A DNA stretch of 64,000 bases. Origin: Armatimonadota bacterium. Its GTDB lineage: Bacteria > Sysuimicrobiota > Sysuimicrobiia > Sysuimicrobiales > Humicultoraceae. A program made the translations under genes and the position numbers. Below, piece by piece: positions 26,601 through 36,134 of this stretch (position 1 is its first letter; each line of letters starts with the position of its first letter). Where the stretch lies: NCBI GenBank assembly GCA_031081585.1, contig JAVHLY010000002.1:1-64000 (forward strand), written 5' to 3'. Below the pieces are notes generated by a model, which had not been told where the DNA came from, did no database searches, and was given only the letters and a program-made list of their open reading frames with translations.

Positions 26601-28031
26601 TCGCTCGAGGTGCGGGACGGGCGCGTCGGGGCCGTCGCCTTCGACTCGCTCGTGGCCAACGCCTTCTACAAGGACGGACAGTTCCATGTGGAGCAGGCCC
26701 TGCTCCGCGAGGACGGCCACCGGATCAAGGGGGAGGGGCGGCTCCCCTTCAACCCGGCGCTGCGCCGCCTGGCCGACCGGCCGATGCGCTTCCAGATCAC
26801 CCTGGAGGAGACGACGCTCGGCGTCCTCACCCTGCTGACGCCCGCCGTGCGCGAGGCCACGGGGCGCCTGGAGGGCGGGGTGCTGATCGAGGGGACGCCC
26901 ACCCATCCGGAACTCGCCGGCCGGCTGGCGGTCCGCGACGGCCGGCTGCGGCTCCGGGGTCTGGAGGTGCCGCTCGAGGCCCTCGCCGGGGAGATCACCT
27001 TCACCGACGACCAGGTGCGGGTCCAGCGTCTGACGGCGCGGCTGGGCCGCGGCACGGTGGGGCTGGCCGGCGCCGTGGCCGTGCGGGAGTTCCGTCCCGT
27101 CCGGGCGGAGGGGCTGGTGCTGGAGGCGCGCGGGGCGCGCCTGGCCGCACCCCCCTACGTGAACGCGGACGTGGACGCGGACCTCACCCTCACCGGCCCG
27201 CTCGGCGACCCCCACCGGCCGCCGGAGCTGTCCGGCGGGGTGACCCTGCGCAACGGGACGGTGGTCCCGCCGGTGGGGCGCGCGGCCGCGCCCTTGCGCC
27301 CTGGCCCGCCGACGGTGCGCTTCCGCGAAGTGCGCCTGGCCAGCGGTCCCGACCTGGCCGTGCAGCTCGGCCGCCTGCGCATCGACCTGCGCCAGGGCAG
27401 CGCGATCGTGCTGGGCGGGACCCTGGCGGATCCGAGCCTGCAGGGAGAGCTGGTGGCCGAGCGCGGCGTGCTCAACGTCTTCGGCCGCACCGTCCTGCTC
27501 CAGGAGGGCGCGGCCCGCTTCGTCCCAGGCCAGGGGCTCGTGCCGCGCATCAGCGCGCGGGCCGAGACCCGCGTGGGCAGCACCCGCATCTTCATCGAAG
27601 TGACGGACGCCACCCCGGCCGAGCTGGGAGAGCGCCTCGTCCTCACCTCCGACCCGCCCATGTCGCGCCAGGAGATCGCCGCTCTCCTCTACCGCGAGTC
27701 GGGGCTGGCGGCGCTGCGCGAGGGGGACGTGGGCGAAGCGCTGCGCCTGGAGCTGAGCCGCCTCCTCCTGGGGCAGGTGGGGGAGTCGATCGCGCGGGTG
27801 CTGGGCCTGGAGGAGTTCACCATCACCTATGACTTCGAGCGCCCCCTGCAGCTGCGCGTAGGGCGGGTGCTGCTCCGCGACCTCTACCTGACGCTCACGA
27901 CGGTGTTCGAGGAGGAGACGCGGTTCATCTGGGCGCTGGAGTACCGGTTCGCGCCCGCCATGCTGCTGACGTTGAACGTCGACAACTTCGGCCGCACCGA
28001 CGTCCTCCTGCTCTACCGCATCACCTTCTGA
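23655..28031 (+). CDS. tamB: TamB/AsmA-like inner-membrane-anchored transport protein
   Basis: A 1458-residue protein with one N-terminal membrane segment (MRLILLIPAFVLLLLLAAGT) followed by repeated beta-rich stretches (patterns like GxLxVRDGRL), the beta-groove of TamB/AsmA bridge proteins that carry phospholipid or help barrel assembly across the periplasm. The C-terminal DUF490 domain is recognisable from LVLTSDPPMSRQEIAALLYR to the final strands ending LLYRITF. Length is within the TamB range (about 1200-1500). It is the first gene of the envelope cluster and lies upstream of bamA. The 213-nt gap before it contains a short GGGGAA/TTCCCC hairpin and no gene. Confidence 0.88.
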   Translation: MRLILLIPAFVLLLLLAAGTAALLSGEVHEAVRVRLVTQVEALLGREVAVGALRGDPIRGVVLERVAVASRTRLAQGVLFRVDRAVVLFDVARLIVDLVLGQGPLRAVTHVRLEGPEVWLERDVRGRWNILGLFPPRPPAAPPAPPPFRGRVAVARGTVHLLDRAAPGAVFQARFEEVAGVADLHQAPVVAVEGSLTSVFRGRRSPARARGQFTVGQGTFDLDVQVTDAPVAQWGPYLIRSPRAALQGGAFDGRFHLLASRWGERLVLDYRGTLVLRDGAGQILPQRVPVRRVTGTVTVNNLHLESDGVRLVVGTSPLEVSGEVSLVGGGRMDLVVRSPGLDLVTLRRLLFPASALRLTGSAGGAVRIEGPMRAPVVVGRVADAHGVIARQPFTHASADFTLYGDLVALEDFTLTAGRGRLAGEVRITLGRPGLFLAATAEGVSLDLPARAGLGVLLPLRGTASGRFVVVRFDDRVAAEGVGTVGRGSGLGVSFDRLEAAFAYGDDGALTLPFLRARRGPAEVHASGEAGPRGTLDLDLWAQQIPLTLLAAETGVRLPLAGRLSGEGQVGGTLADPVLLATVWTDEGRVGPLRFDSLDGVVRLTRHTLRTPQTVVRQAGGRYVVSGSVGWAAGGRFDLTAEVRDIPADTLAEAVDLPVEAHGRIAGTVTLRGAPGRPRAQGRLTLRDGRIAGQPVTSAAAAFRWTPELLTVERAEARLGTSLVTARGTVPRRGPLALRFTARGFDLRDLSLLPREALQVAGTVDLDGRVGGSAAAPTVTATLASTDLLINGVAFDAATGHVAWRNGRLALDPLAFTRAGGQYVVSGTVQTHPPYTLDLQARVEGGRLATLLDLGRIHPPLAVDGRLQGTVAVRGPIGRPQAALDATLTEGRLGDHPMPEARLDLAMADDVVHIRGARARVGEGLVAAAGRVDLQGHSQFEVGGQGLPFDLLRPVLGTAQPLAGRFDFATQVSGRLAEPEVGISLEVRDGRVGAVAFDSLVANAFYKDGQFHVEQALLREDGHRIKGEGRLPFNPALRRLADRPMRFQITLEETTLGVLTLLTPAVREATGRLEGGVLIEGTPTHPELAGRLAVRDGRLRLRGLEVPLEALAGEITFTDDQVRVQRLTARLGRGTVGLAGAVAVREFRPVRAEGLVLEARGARLAAPPYVNADVDADLTLTGPLGDPHRPPELSGGVTLRNGTVVPPVGRAAAPLRPGPPTVRFREVRLASGPDLAVQLGRLRIDLRQGSAIVLGGTLADPSLQGELVAERGVLNVFGRTVLLQEGAARFVPGQGLVPRISARAETRVGSTRIFIEVTDATPAELGERLVLTSDPPMSRQEIAALLYRESGLAALREGDVGEALRLELSRLLLGQVGESIARVLGLEEFTITYDFERPLQLRVGRVLLRDLYLTLTTVFEEETRFIWALEYRFAPAMLLTLNVDNFGRTDVLLLYRITF

Positions 28032-28115
28032 CCCGGCGGTCACCCGCGGAGCCGAACCAGCGGGCGGCGACCGGTGGAGAGAGGAGATCAGTCGGGGCGG
28101 ACGAATTCGAGCGAG

Positions 28116-28760
28116 ATGATGCGGACGACGGACCCGTTCTTCGCCGATTACCTCCGCGAGCTCCAGCAGGTCGCCCTCCTCACCCCGGAGGAGGAGACGC
28201 TGCTGTGGGCGCAGTTTCGCGCCCACGATGACGCCGCCAGCCGGGCACGGCTGATCGAGGCCTATCAGCCGCTGGTCTTCAAGGTGGCCATGCAGCTGCG
28301 CCCCCCCGACGCCCTGCTGATGGACGCCATCCAGGAGGGGACGGTGGGGCTCATCGAGGCGGTGGAGCGCTTCGACCCTGCCCGCGGCGTCCGCTTCAGC
28401 ACCTTCGCCACCTACCGCATCCGCGGGGCCATCCTCAACGCCCTGCACCGCGAGCGCACCGACGCCTCGCTCGACCAGCTGGTCGAAGAGACCGGGGAGG
28501 CGGCGTTGGCCACCGAGGGGGTCCTGCAGCGCGTCGAGGACGAGGTGCTGGCGGGGGAGGTGCGCCAGGTCATCGCCGACCTCCCGCCGCGCGAGCGCGC
28601 GGCGTTGCGGGCGTTGATCGGGGAAGCGGAGCCGCGCGCGGTGGCCGTGGACCTGCGCGTCAGCCTCTCGCACTTCTACCGGATCCAGCGCCGGGCGCTC
28701 GAGCGCGTCCGTGCCGTCCTGGCCGGTCCGCCGGCCTCGGCGGACGCGGCGCGCCCGTGA
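28116..28760 (+). CDS. Sigma-70 family factor (group 3-like) in the envelope cluster
   Basis: About 214 residues. Region 2 is clear: LIEAYQPLVFKVAMQL, AIQEGTVGLIEAVERFDPAR and GVRFSTFATYRIRGAILNAL. Region 4 is less conserved (DLPPRERAALRALIG then LRVSLSHFYRIQRRALERVR). There is little between them, as in short group 3 factors. It sits between tamB and bamA, so control of envelope biogenesis is plausible. The start is ambiguous: ATG 28116 or 28119 without strong SD, or GTG 28074, which would add 14 residues. The stop overlaps an in-frame GTG of the next reading frame. Confidence 0.82.
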   Translation: MMRTTDPFFADYLRELQQVALLTPEEETLLWAQFRAHDDAASRARLIEAYQPLVFKVAMQLRPPDALLMDAIQEGTVGLIEAVERFDPARGVRFSTFATYRIRGAILNALHRERTDASLDQLVEETGEAALATEGVLQRVEDEVLAGEVRQVIADLPPRERAALRALIGEAEPRAVAVDLRVSLSHFYRIQRRALERVRAVLAGPPASADAARP

Positions 28761-28912
28761 GGGTGGCGCCCGGCGCCCACCGGCGTGCGGCGGGGGCGGG
28801 CCCGTGCCCGGTGCCGGTTGGCGCGGGCTGCTCCGGCCGTGGGACGATGCGCCGCGAACGGCGGATAGTAACTGTGCGGCGAGTGATGGGGGAGGCAGGA
28901 GGCGAGAACCGC

Positions 28913-29545
28913 GTGCGCGAGGGGATGCCCCAGCAGATCGTGCGCCACATCGGGTTCGCCGAGCGATGGCTGGCGCGGGCCAGGCAGGAGTGCGCCCAAG
29001 GGAACGTGCCCCGCAGCCTGCTCACGTTGCTCCTGGCCGAGGCGGAGGTGCACCGCGCCCGCCTGCTGCCGCGGGAGGCCGTGGCCACCGCCCCCGCGGC
29101 CACCCCACGCGCGCCGCTCATGACCGCGGCCGTCGCCCTGGTGGCGGCGGGGGCGCTCCTCCTGGCCCAGGGGCGGGTCGCTCAGCCTGCCAGCGAGCCG
29201 CCACCGGCGCCGCTGATCCTGACGCTCGGTCACCAGGTCGGTCGGGTGCTGGCGCTCGTCGCCCTGAGCGACGACGCGGGCACCGCCCAGGCTGCCGCAC
29301 CCTCCGGCGTGCGGGTCGCGCCCGCCGTGCCGGCGCCGGTCCGCCTGACCCGCCCCCCGGCCGTGGTCACCACCCAGCGGACCGCCCGTCCCGCCCGGAA
29401 CCCCGTCGGGACCGCGTCACCGTCGGTCCGCCCGCGCGCGAGGGACGGGGGGAGCACCGAGGCCTCCCGGCCCGTGCTCACCGAGGGTGACCTGATCGAC
29501 CTGGTGCTCGCCGCAGAGCGCTCCCTCAGGATGGGAGGGCGCTGA
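28913..29545 (+). CDS. Single-TM protein of unknown function next to a sigma factor
   Basis: About 210 residues from GTG 28913 (SD AGGAGGC); other possible starts are ATG 28886 and ATG 28925. I do not recognise a family. Residues 1-60 are helical and charged ([20 protein letters not shown]), residues about 72-92 form one membrane helix ([19 protein letters not shown]), and the remainder is Pro/Ala/Arg-rich and probably periplasmic, ending with a helix ([20 protein letters not shown]). Cytoplasmic head, one TM and extracytoplasmic tail directly after a sigma gene is the layout of a membrane anti-sigma factor, but no anti-sigma motif is visible. Confidence 0.55.
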   Translation: MREGMPQQIVRHIGFAERWLARARQECAQGNVPRSLLTLLLAEAEVHRARLLPREAVATAPAATPRAPLMTAAVALVAAGALLLAQGRVAQPASEPPPAPLILTLGHQVGRVLALVALSDDAGTAQAAAPSGVRVAPAVPAPVRLTRPPAVVTTQRTARPARNPVGTASPSVRPRARDGGSTEASRPVLTEGDLIDLVLAAERSLRMGGR

Positions 29546-29556
29546 TCGCCTTCCCC

Positions 29557-31581
29557 ATGCGGTCCTCCGGGTGCCGGCACCCCCTGGCCCTTGGCGTGTT
29601 CGTCTGCGCGCTGGTTCTGCTGGCGGCCGCGGTCCTTCCCCGCGCGGCGACAGGCCAGGCGCCCACGCCGTCGCCCGCGCCCACGCCAACTCCAGCGCCC
29701 ACGGCCACACCCGCGCCGACGCCGAGCCCGGCGCCCACGGCGACGCCCGGGCCGACCCCAACTCCGACGCCCACGGCGACGCCCGCGCCGGGACCCTCCC
29801 CGACACCCGCTCCTTCCCCGACGGGCACGCCCACGCCCGCCCCGCGGGGTACCCCCACCCCCACGCCGGGGCCGACGCCCGCCCCCACACCGGCGCCGCG
29901 GGTCGTGGCCGTGGAGGTGGTGGGCAACCGCCACATCCCCACCGACCAGATCCTGGCCCAGGTGCAGGTGCGCCCCACCACCCTGCTGGACCCGGAGACG
30001 GTCCGGCGCGACGTCCAGGCCATCGGCGAGCTGGGCTGGTTCGCCGACGTCACCGCCCGGGTGCAGGGGGCACCCGGGGGCGTCCGCGTCGTGTACGTGG
30101 TCGTGGAGAACCCGGTGGTGATCGACGTGGTGGTGGAGGGGAACACCGTGATCCCCACCCCCGAGATCCTCCAGGCGCTGCGCGTCCCGCTCCACCAGGT
30201 CCTGAACTTCCGGCAGCTGCGCGAGGGGACGCAGGCGGTGGAGCGCCTCTACGAGTCCCGGGGCTACGTGCTGGCCCGGGTGGCCGACGCCGGCCTCACT
30301 CCCGCCGACGGCGGCCGCCTGCGGGTGCGCATCGCCGAGGGGCGCATCGAGGCGGTCGAGTTCCGCGGCCTCACCAAGACCCAGCCCTTCGTGCTGCGGC
30401 GGGCGCTCACGCTCAAGCCCGGCGACGTCTTCAACGTCCAGCAGGTGAACCGCGACCTGCAGCGCGTCTTCGAGCTCGGCTTCTTCGAGAACGTCCAGGC
30501 CCGCCCGCGGCCCGGGTCCACGCCGGATACGGTCGTACTGGAGATCGAGGTGCAGGAGGCGCGCACCGGCCGCATCGCCTTCGGCATCGGCTACAGCACC
30601 GCCCAGGGCGTGGTGGGGTCGCTGGAGGTGGGTGAGCGCAACTGGCGGGGCCGCGGGCAGGCCATCAGCCTGCGCGTGGAGCGCGGCGTGGGACTCGGCG
30701 CCGGGACGGAGACCTCCCCCCGCTTCAACTTCTCCCTTAACTTCCGCGAGCCGTTCCTCGACGCGCTCGGGACCGGCCTGGAGATCAGCCTCTTCCAGAC
30801 CTCGGCGATCCAGCGGGAGTTCGTCCTAGGGACCCTGACGTCACGCTACGACCTCACCCGCACCGGGAGCTTCGTCGAGGGCAGCCGGCCGGTGGCTCCG
30901 GACACCACCGTCGCCCTGCGCCTGCGCTCGGAGCTGGCCAGCATCGACCCGCTGCCCCTCGACCCCAACGATCCCGCCTCGCCCGCTCCGCCCCCGACCT
31001 TCTTCAACCCCGGCTGTCTCTCCGGCGCCGGCGGCTGCCGCACCGTCGCCCTGGCCGCCACCGGGGTGCGCGACACGCGGGACAACAAGATCGAACCGAC
31101 CCGCGGGAGCCGGCAGCTCCTCTCCGTCGAGCTCGGGCTCCCCGCCCTGGGCGGGGAGTTCGCCTTCCAGAAGTACGTGGCCGAGTACGTCCAGTACTTC
31201 CCCTTCGGCGGCGGCTCCCTGCTGGCCGGCCGGGTCATGGTCGGACTGAGCGGCGGGGACCTCCCCCTGCAGGAGTTCTTCGTCGTCGGCGGCGCGACGA
31301 CGCTGCGCGGCTTCCCGGCCGGCCGCTTCCGCGGTCCCTCCATGGGCCTGCTGAACGTGGAGTACCGCACGCCGCTTGGGGGGATCGCCCCCTTCCTGCG
31401 CGACTTCACCGGCGTGGTCTTCGTGGACGCGGGAGCGGCGCCGCTGGGCGGCGGGGAGGGGCTAAAGGTGACCTACGGCGTGGGGACGGCGTTCCGGACG
31501 CCGCTCGGCACGATCCGGCTCGACGTCGCCTTCGGACCGGAGGGGACCCAGACGTGGCTCAGCCTGGGCCATCCCTTCTGA
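29557..31581 (+). CDS. bamA: Outer-membrane beta-barrel assembly protein BamA with Pro/Thr linker
   Basis: BamA inserts beta-barrel proteins into the outer membrane. The 674-residue protein has a signal peptide (to about residue 33), an unusual 80-residue stretch of Pro-Thr-Ala repeats (about 36-115), about three POTRA domains ([45 protein letters not shown]) and a C-terminal barrel with the conserved RGFPAGRF loop and terminal Phe. It lacks the five POTRAs of Escherichia coli BamA, as in many non-proteobacterial BamA. The Pro-rich linker may span a thick wall or periplasm. Followed by chaperone and lipid A genes. Confidence 0.93.
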   Translation: MRSSGCRHPLALGVFVCALVLLAAAVLPRAATGQAPTPSPAPTPTPAPTATPAPTPSPAPTATPGPTPTPTPTATPAPGPSPTPAPSPTGTPTPAPRGTPTPTPGPTPAPTPAPRVVAVEVVGNRHIPTDQILAQVQVRPTTLLDPETVRRDVQAIGELGWFADVTARVQGAPGGVRVVYVVVENPVVIDVVVEGNTVIPTPEILQALRVPLHQVLNFRQLREGTQAVERLYESRGYVLARVADAGLTPADGGRLRVRIAEGRIEAVEFRGLTKTQPFVLRRALTLKPGDVFNVQQVNRDLQRVFELGFFENVQARPRPGSTPDTVVLEIEVQEARTGRIAFGIGYSTAQGVVGSLEVGERNWRGRGQAISLRVERGVGLGAGTETSPRFNFSLNFREPFLDALGTGLEISLFQTSAIQREFVLGTLTSRYDLTRTGSFVEGSRPVAPDTTVALRLRSELASIDPLPLDPNDPASPAPPPTFFNPGCLSGAGGCRTVALAATGVRDTRDNKIEPTRGSRQLLSVELGLPALGGEFAFQKYVAEYVQYFPFGGGSLLAGRVMVGLSGGDLPLQEFFVVGGATTLRGFPAGRFRGPSMGLLNVEYRTPLGGIAPFLRDFTGVVFVDAGAAPLGGGEGLKVTYGVGTAFRTPLGTIRLDVAFGPEGTQTWLSLGHPF

Positions 31582-32867
31582 GGGCCCGCCCCGCTCCCGC
31601 AGGCGTCGCCGCGCTGCTCCTCTGTGCCCTTGCCCTGGCGCCGGCGGTGCGCGCGCAGGTGCCCGCCGTCCAGGAGGTGGCGGTGCGCCTCGAGGTGGAG
31701 GGGCCGGTGCCCGCCCCGCCGATCCGGGCACGGCTGGAGGAGACGGTGGACGCGGTGGCCCGCCGCCTCCTGGTGGGGCGGCCGGTCGGCGGGGTGCGCG
31801 AGGGGCAGCGCCAGCTCGAATCCGTCCTGCGCACCGTCCTCGACCGCGTCGTGGCCGGGTACGCGGTCACCGCGGGGCAGATCGACCCGGGGCCGACCAG
31901 CACCGTGCTGGTGCGCCTGCGCCCCGCCCCGCCGCTCATCCGCCGGGTGGTCCTGCGCCCGCGCGCCGAGGTCCACCCGCGGGTGTGGCCGCTACTCGAG
32001 GCCCTGGTGGCGACACAGCTGGCTCCGGCGGCGGCCACCCTCCTCACCGGGCTTCCCGTGGCCGCGGTGGACTGGGCCGGACCGCTGGTGGTCGCGGAGC
32101 TGCGCCGCGTCGCCGAGGCGGCGGTGCCCGGTTACACCCTGGAAGCGCAGCTGGCGGCCGGGGCGGAGACCGTCGTGGCCGGCCGGCTGGTCCCGCGCGA
32201 CAGCCGCGTCGTGCGCAACATCGGCGTGCGCTTCCGCTCGTCGTCCATCCCCACGATCCTGCTCGACCAGCACGCTCCCGTCGTGGCCTCCTTCGCCGAC
32301 CCGCTGCGCGGGCTGCCGGTCGCCTTCGCCGAGGCCCACCGCGCCGCGCTGGAAGGGCTTGTGGCCGCGACCCTGGCCGCCTATCCGCCCGTGGTGCAGT
32401 ACCACATCGTGGCCCGCCCCGCGCTGCGCGTGGGGGAGACCACTGTCGTGACGGTGGTGGCCGACTCGCTCCTCTACCGCGCCCGGCTCCAGGCGGTGAT
32501 CACCGTCGGCACGCAGGCGCCGCCCCCGGAACTCCAGGTCTCCCTGGGCCGTCTCTTCGGCGCGGTGGAGGTGTTCGGCCAGCTGGCCGTCACCCCCAAC
32601 ACCCTCGACCTGCGGTACGACCTGGGGGTCGCGGTCACCCCGACGCCCGCGTGGCAGGTGGGCGTGGCCAAGACGCTCAACCGTCCGCGGCTCCTGACCT
32701 GGACGGCGTACACGCTGAGCCCGGATGTGGACGTGCGGCTGGCCCTGGAGAGCAGCGCGGGGACCGTGGAGGCCAGCGTGCGCTACCGGCTGAACGAGTT
32801 CCAGGCGGGCGAGCTCGTGGCCACGTCCCGGGGCGACGTGTGGCTGCGCCTGCTCAGCAACCTGTGA
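31554..32867 (+). CDS. Exported protein of unknown function between bamA and ompH
   Basis: About 437 residues; no family recognised. The N-terminus gives a signal peptide ([19 protein letters not shown]). The mature part starts with a POTRA-like beta-alpha segment ([20 protein letters not shown]) and ends with several amphipathic strands ([33 protein letters not shown]) that could form a small barrel or barrel-like edge. The only standard start is GTG 31554, overlapping bamA by 28 bp; CTG 31578 would give a tighter overlap. Its fixed place after bamA suggests a barrel-assembly or envelope role. Confidence 0.6.
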   Translation: MAQPGPSLLRARPAPAGVAALLLCALALAPAVRAQVPAVQEVAVRLEVEGPVPAPPIRARLEETVDAVARRLLVGRPVGGVREGQRQLESVLRTVLDRVVAGYAVTAGQIDPGPTSTVLVRLRPAPPLIRRVVLRPRAEVHPRVWPLLEALVATQLAPAAATLLTGLPVAAVDWAGPLVVAELRRVAEAAVPGYTLEAQLAAGAETVVAGRLVPRDSRVVRNIGVRFRSSSIPTILLDQHAPVVASFADPLRGLPVAFAEAHRAALEGLVAATLAAYPPVVQYHIVARPALRVGETTVVTVVADSLLYRARLQAVITVGTQAPPPELQVSLGRLFGAVEVFGQLAVTPNTLDLRYDLGVAVTPTPAWQVGVAKTLNRPRLLTWTAYTLSPDVDVRLALESSAGTVEASVRYRLNEFQAGELVATSRGDVWLRLLSNL

Positions 32868-32956
32868 TGACGGTGCCGAGGACCACTGCAGGGGGGGTCG
32901 GGCGACGAAGGCGCCGGGGCACGCCGCGCTGGCAGCGGGCCGGTTGACGGCGCGGG

Positions 32957-32962
32957 TAGAAT
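32957..32962 (+). promoter_or_regulatory. Putative -10 element upstream of the ompH genes
   Basis: TAGAAT occurs 79 nt before the chosen TTG start of the first ompH gene and within the 174-nt gap after the preceding gene. A TTGACG lies only 7 nt upstream, too close for a -35, so the call rests on the hexamer alone. Confidence 0.3.
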
Positions 32963-33041
32963 GGGTGTGCTTCCGCACGGCGCACGGGGACGCGCGGACG
33001 GCGCGGACGCGCACCTGCGAGCTCGGAAGGAGGGATGGTCG

Positions 33042-33524
33042 TTGGGAGAACGTCTGGCGCAGGTCCGGTATTCCCGGCGGACGCTGCGCACCGTGGCAGC
33101 CGCCGTCGTGGTCGCCGTGCTCATCGTGGCGGTCGTCCTGCTCGGCCGCTCGGGCGCGCCGCCGGTCTTCGGGCAGAGCTTCGTCATCGGCTTCGTGGAC
33201 ATGCAGCGGGCGCTGGACGCGCACCCGCGCAAGGCCGCGTCGGAGCGCGCCCTCCAGGAGTTCTTCCAGGCCAAGCAGCGGGAGTTCGCCCAGCGGGCGC
33301 GCGGGCTCACCCCCGAGCAGCGCCAGCAGCTCGACCGCCAGCTGCAACAGCAGGTCATCCAGAAGCGCCAGGAACTGCTGGGCGGGCTGGACCGTGACCT
33401 GCGCGCGGCCGTCGAGGAGGTCGCCCGGGCCGAGAACGTCAGCATCGTCCTGGAGCGCTCCGTCGTGTTGTTCGGAGGCGTCGACCTCACCGACCAGGTG
33501 ATCAAGCGCCTGACCGGGAAGTAG
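33042..33524 (+). CDS. OmpH/Skp-like periplasmic chaperone, copy 1
   Basis: Skp/OmpH proteins hold unfolded outer-membrane proteins for BamA. The 160-residue product has an N-terminal hydrophobic segment (TVAAAVVVAVLIVAVVLLG), the family opening VIGFVDMQRALDAHP, a Gln/Arg-rich coiled arm (about 75-115) and the closing ENVSIVLERSVVLFGGVDLT. I chose TTG 33042 because a GGAAGGAGGG SD precedes it; a frame start at ATG 32961 would put the promoter hexamer inside the gene and add a poorly conserved stretch. It is the first of three tandem ompH-like genes before lpxD. Confidence 0.8.
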   Translation: MGERLAQVRYSRRTLRTVAAAVVVAVLIVAVVLLGRSGAPPVFGQSFVIGFVDMQRALDAHPRKAASERALQEFFQAKQREFAQRARGLTPEQRQQLDRQLQQQVIQKRQELLGGLDRDLRAAVEEVARAENVSIVLERSVVLFGGVDLTDQVIKRLTGK

Positions 33525-33529
33525 GCCGA

Positions 33530-34648
33530 ATGCGTCGCCTTACCGCCGCCACGCTCGCCGCGGCCACCCTCTTCCTGGCGGCGTGCGGCGGACGGCCCGG
33601 GGGGCGCGGGGAGGTCCGGCCCGCCCCCACCGCCGCGCGCACCGCGCGGCCGCTGCGCGTTGCCGTGGTCGACATCGACGCTGTGGCCCGGCGCCACCCG
33701 CGCTGGCCCGCCCTCGACGCCCTGAACCGCCGCCTGCAGGCGGTGGAGGTGGCCCTCCTCTCGCCGCCGCCACCACCGCCGCTCGACCAGCGCCGCGCGG
33801 AGGCGCAACTGGCGGCCCAGGCCCGGCAGATCCGCGCGGCCCTCGAGGCGGAGCTGCAGGCCCAGCGGCAGCGCGACCAGGCCCTCCTGGACCGGTACGC
33901 CCGGCAGGTCCAGGAGGAGCGGCGGGCCCGCCTCCAGGCCAGCCAGCGGCAGATCGAGGCCGAGGTGCGCCGCGCCGTCGAGGCGCGGGCCGCCGCCCTG
34001 CAGGAGGCGCTGCGCGCCTACGAGCTGCAGGTGATCGAGGAGTACCGCTACCCGCTGGCCAACCTGCGCCTCAAGGCGGACGTGGTGGGGCTCGCCAATG
34101 AGGAGGAGCTGCGCCGCCTCAACGAGGAGCTGGCCCGGCTGCAGTCGGAGCGCGACGCCCGGATCCGGCAGCGCGCCGCCGAGCTGGACCAGCAGCTGGC
34201 GGAGTTCCAGCGCGCGCAGGAGCAGCTGGCTCGGGCGCGGCTGGAGCGGCTCTCGCGCCAGGCCGAAGCCGAGGTGCGCACGCTGGTCGAGGCGAAGCGG
34301 CGGGAGCTGGAGGCCCGGGCGGCGCAGCGGGCCCGGGCGCAGCAGGCCCGCTTCCAGGCCCGCGTGCAGGCGGTGCGCCGCCAGATCCTGGGGGCGCTGC
34401 GCCGCCAGGTGGAGGAGGCCCAGCAGCGCTACCTGGCCCAGCTGCGCGAACGGGAGCGGCAGCTGCAGGCGGAACGGCAGGCCCTCCAGGAGCAGCGGCT
34501 GCGCCTCCAAGACAGCCTGCTGGCCGAGGTGAAGATCGAGGTGGCGGCGCTGGCCGCCGAGCAGGGGCTCGACGTGGTGCTCACGCGCTACATCAGCAAC
34601 GTGACCAGCCTGGACCTCACCGACGCCGTCATCGCCCGCCTGAAGTGA
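33530..34648 (+). CDS. Long OmpH/Skp-like lipoprotein, copy 2
   Basis: A 372-residue protein with a lipobox (LFLAAC, Cys near 19), so it is probably membrane-anchored. After [20 protein letters not shown], the OmpH start, it has a very long Gln/Arg/Glu-rich coiled coil (about 85-330) and the family end [20 protein letters not shown]. It is more than twice the usual Skp length, and the coil contains two tentacle-like repeats, so it may be an internally duplicated chaperone. The start is 5 nt after copy 1; the stop overlaps copy 3 (GTGA). Confidence 0.75.
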   Translation: MRRLTAATLAAATLFLAACGGRPGGRGEVRPAPTAARTARPLRVAVVDIDAVARRHPRWPALDALNRRLQAVEVALLSPPPPPPLDQRRAEAQLAAQARQIRAALEAELQAQRQRDQALLDRYARQVQEERRARLQASQRQIEAEVRRAVEARAAALQEALRAYELQVIEEYRYPLANLRLKADVVGLANEEELRRLNEELARLQSERDARIRQRAAELDQQLAEFQRAQEQLARARLERLSRQAEAEVRTLVEAKRRELEARAAQRARAQQARFQARVQAVRRQILGALRRQVEEAQQRYLAQLRERERQLQAERQALQEQRLRLQDSLLAEVKIEVAALAAEQGLDVVLTRYISNVTSLDLTDAVIARLK

Positions 34649-35067
34649 CCCTGCGCCGCCCGACCGCCCTGCTGCTCGCCGTGCTGCCCCTGGCGCTGGG
34701 GGGCTGCGCTCCGGCGGCGGTGGGCGTGGTGGACACCAACCGCGTCCTCACCGAGAGCGTGCGCGCGCTCTCCTACCAGCGGCAGCTCGACGAGCAGGAG
34801 AAGGCCATGGCCGCCGACCTGCGGCTGCTCGCGGGGCGGCTCCCCCCCGCCGACCTGGAGGCCCGCCGGAACCAGTACCTCAAGGAGCTGGAGGCCCTCA
34901 AGGCCGAGCTGGAGCGGCGGCTGAACGAGGAGGTCCGGGCCGTCATCGCCCAGGTGGTGCGGGAGCGGCGCCTGCGCTACGGGGTGCTGGTGAAGGGGCC
35001 GATCATCCACGCCCAGCCCGGGCGCATTGTGGACATCACCGACGAGGTCATCGAGCGCCTGCGGTGA
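34645..35067 (+). CDS. Short OmpH/Skp-like lipoprotein, copy 3
   Basis: A 140-residue protein with lipobox ALGGC (Cys near 21), then [20 protein letters not shown], a coiled arm (about 55-100) and [20 protein letters not shown], all as in OmpH. The start GTG overlaps the copy 2 stop and its own stop overlaps lpxD (GTGA), so copies 2 and 3 are co-translated with lipid A synthesis. Small Skp-like proteins before lpxD are common, but three in a row with two lipoproteins is not. Confidence 0.75.
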   Translation: MTLRRPTALLLAVLPLALGGCAPAAVGVVDTNRVLTESVRALSYQRQLDEQEKAMAADLRLLAGRLPPADLEARRNQYLKELEALKAELERRLNEEVRAVIAQVVRERRLRYGVLVKGPIIHAQPGRIVDITDEVIERLR

Positions 35068-36134
35068 ACGCGCCGACGCGCCTGGGGGAGCTGGCGGCCC
35101 GGGTGGGCGGCGAGGTCCTGGGCGACCCCGACCTCGTGATCAGTGGCGTCGCCGAACCGGCCGGGGCCCGGCCCGGGACCATCGTCTTCGCCGCCGACGC
35201 CCGGGCCCTCAGGGTGGCGGAAGCCAGTGAGGCCTCCGCCGTCCTCCTCCCGGCCGAGCTCCCGCCCGGCCGCAAGCCGGCCATCCGCGCGGCCAACCCG
35301 CGCCTGGCCTTCGCCCGGCTCCTCCAGTGGTTCGCTCCGGCCCCGGCCTACCCGGTCGGCGTCCACCCCACGGCGGTCCTCGGGTCGGACGTGGTGCTGG
35401 GGGAGGGAGTGGGGGTGGGCCCCCACGTGGTGCTGGGGGACCGCGTGCGTGTGGGGGCCCGCACCGCCATCCTCGCCGGGGCCGTGGTGGGCGACGAGTG
35501 CGTCATCGGGGAGGGGTGCGTCCTCCACCCCCACGTGACCCTCTATCCCCGGACCGTCCTGGGGGACCGCGTCTGCCTGCACGCCGGGGTGGTCATCGGC
35601 AGCGACGGGTTCGGGTATGCGCAGGGAGAGGAGGGCGCGGTGAAGCTCCCTCACCTGGGACGGGTGGTGATCGAGGACGACGTGGAGATCGGGGCCAATA
35701 CCGCCGTCGACCGGGCCACGCTGGGGGAGACGCGTATCGGCGCGGGGACGAAGATCGACAACCTCGTGCAGGTGGGACACAACGTCCGCATCGGGCGGGG
35801 CGTGCTGATCGTGGGACAGGTGGGGCTCTCCGGCAGCGTCACCGTCGGCGACGGCGCCATTCTGGCCGGACAGGTCGGCGTCCCCGACCACGTGGCGATC
35901 GGCGCGGGGGCCCGGGTGCTGGCCCGGGCCGTCCCCACGCGCGACGTGCCTCCCGGCGCCATCGTCTCCGGGTTCCCGGCGCAGCCGCACCGCGACGAGC
36001 TGCGGCTGCAGGCGGCGCTGCGGCGGGTCCCCGAGCTGCTGGAGCGGCTGCGGGCGCTGGAAACGCGGCTTGGAGGCGCGGCCGACGCGCGCGGGCCTGA
36101 CGAGCCGGGGGCTGCGCCGGAGGGCGGGGAGTAG
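35064..36134 (+). CDS. lpxD: UDP-3-O-acylglucosamine N-acyltransferase
   Basis: Adds the N-linked hydroxyacyl chain in the third step of lipid A synthesis. The 356-residue protein has the N-terminal uridine-binding domain ([20 protein letters not shown]) and a left-handed beta-helix of hexapeptides from about residue 100, with the catalytic His in [13 protein letters not shown] and [17 protein letters not shown]. The C-terminus has an Ala/Gly-rich tail beyond the usual end. GTG start overlaps the ompH copy 3 stop. Confidence 0.94.
   Translation: MNAPTRLGELAARVGGEVLGDPDLVISGVAEPAGARPGTIVFAADARALRVAEASEASAVLLPAELPPGRKPAIRAANPRLAFARLLQWFAPAPAYPVGVHPTAVLGSDVVLGEGVGVGPHVVLGDRVRVGARTAILAGAVVGDECVIGEGCVLHPHVTLYPRTVLGDRVCLHAGVVIGSDGFGYAQGEEGAVKLPHLGRVVIEDDVEIGANTAVDRATLGETRIGAGTKIDNLVQVGHNVRIGRGVLIVGQVGLSGSVTVGDGAILAGQVGVPDHVAIGAGARVLARAVPTRDVPPGAIVSGFPAQPHRDELRLQAALRRVPELLERLRALETRLGGAADARGPDEPGAAPEGGE

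Noticed and set aside
24915-28673. Very long minus-strand open frame (over 1200 codons) opposite tamB and the sigma gene
   Set aside because: It mirrors the codon bias of tamB, is rich in Arg, His, Gln and Gly, and shows no domain or start signal. The plus-strand genes have clear families.
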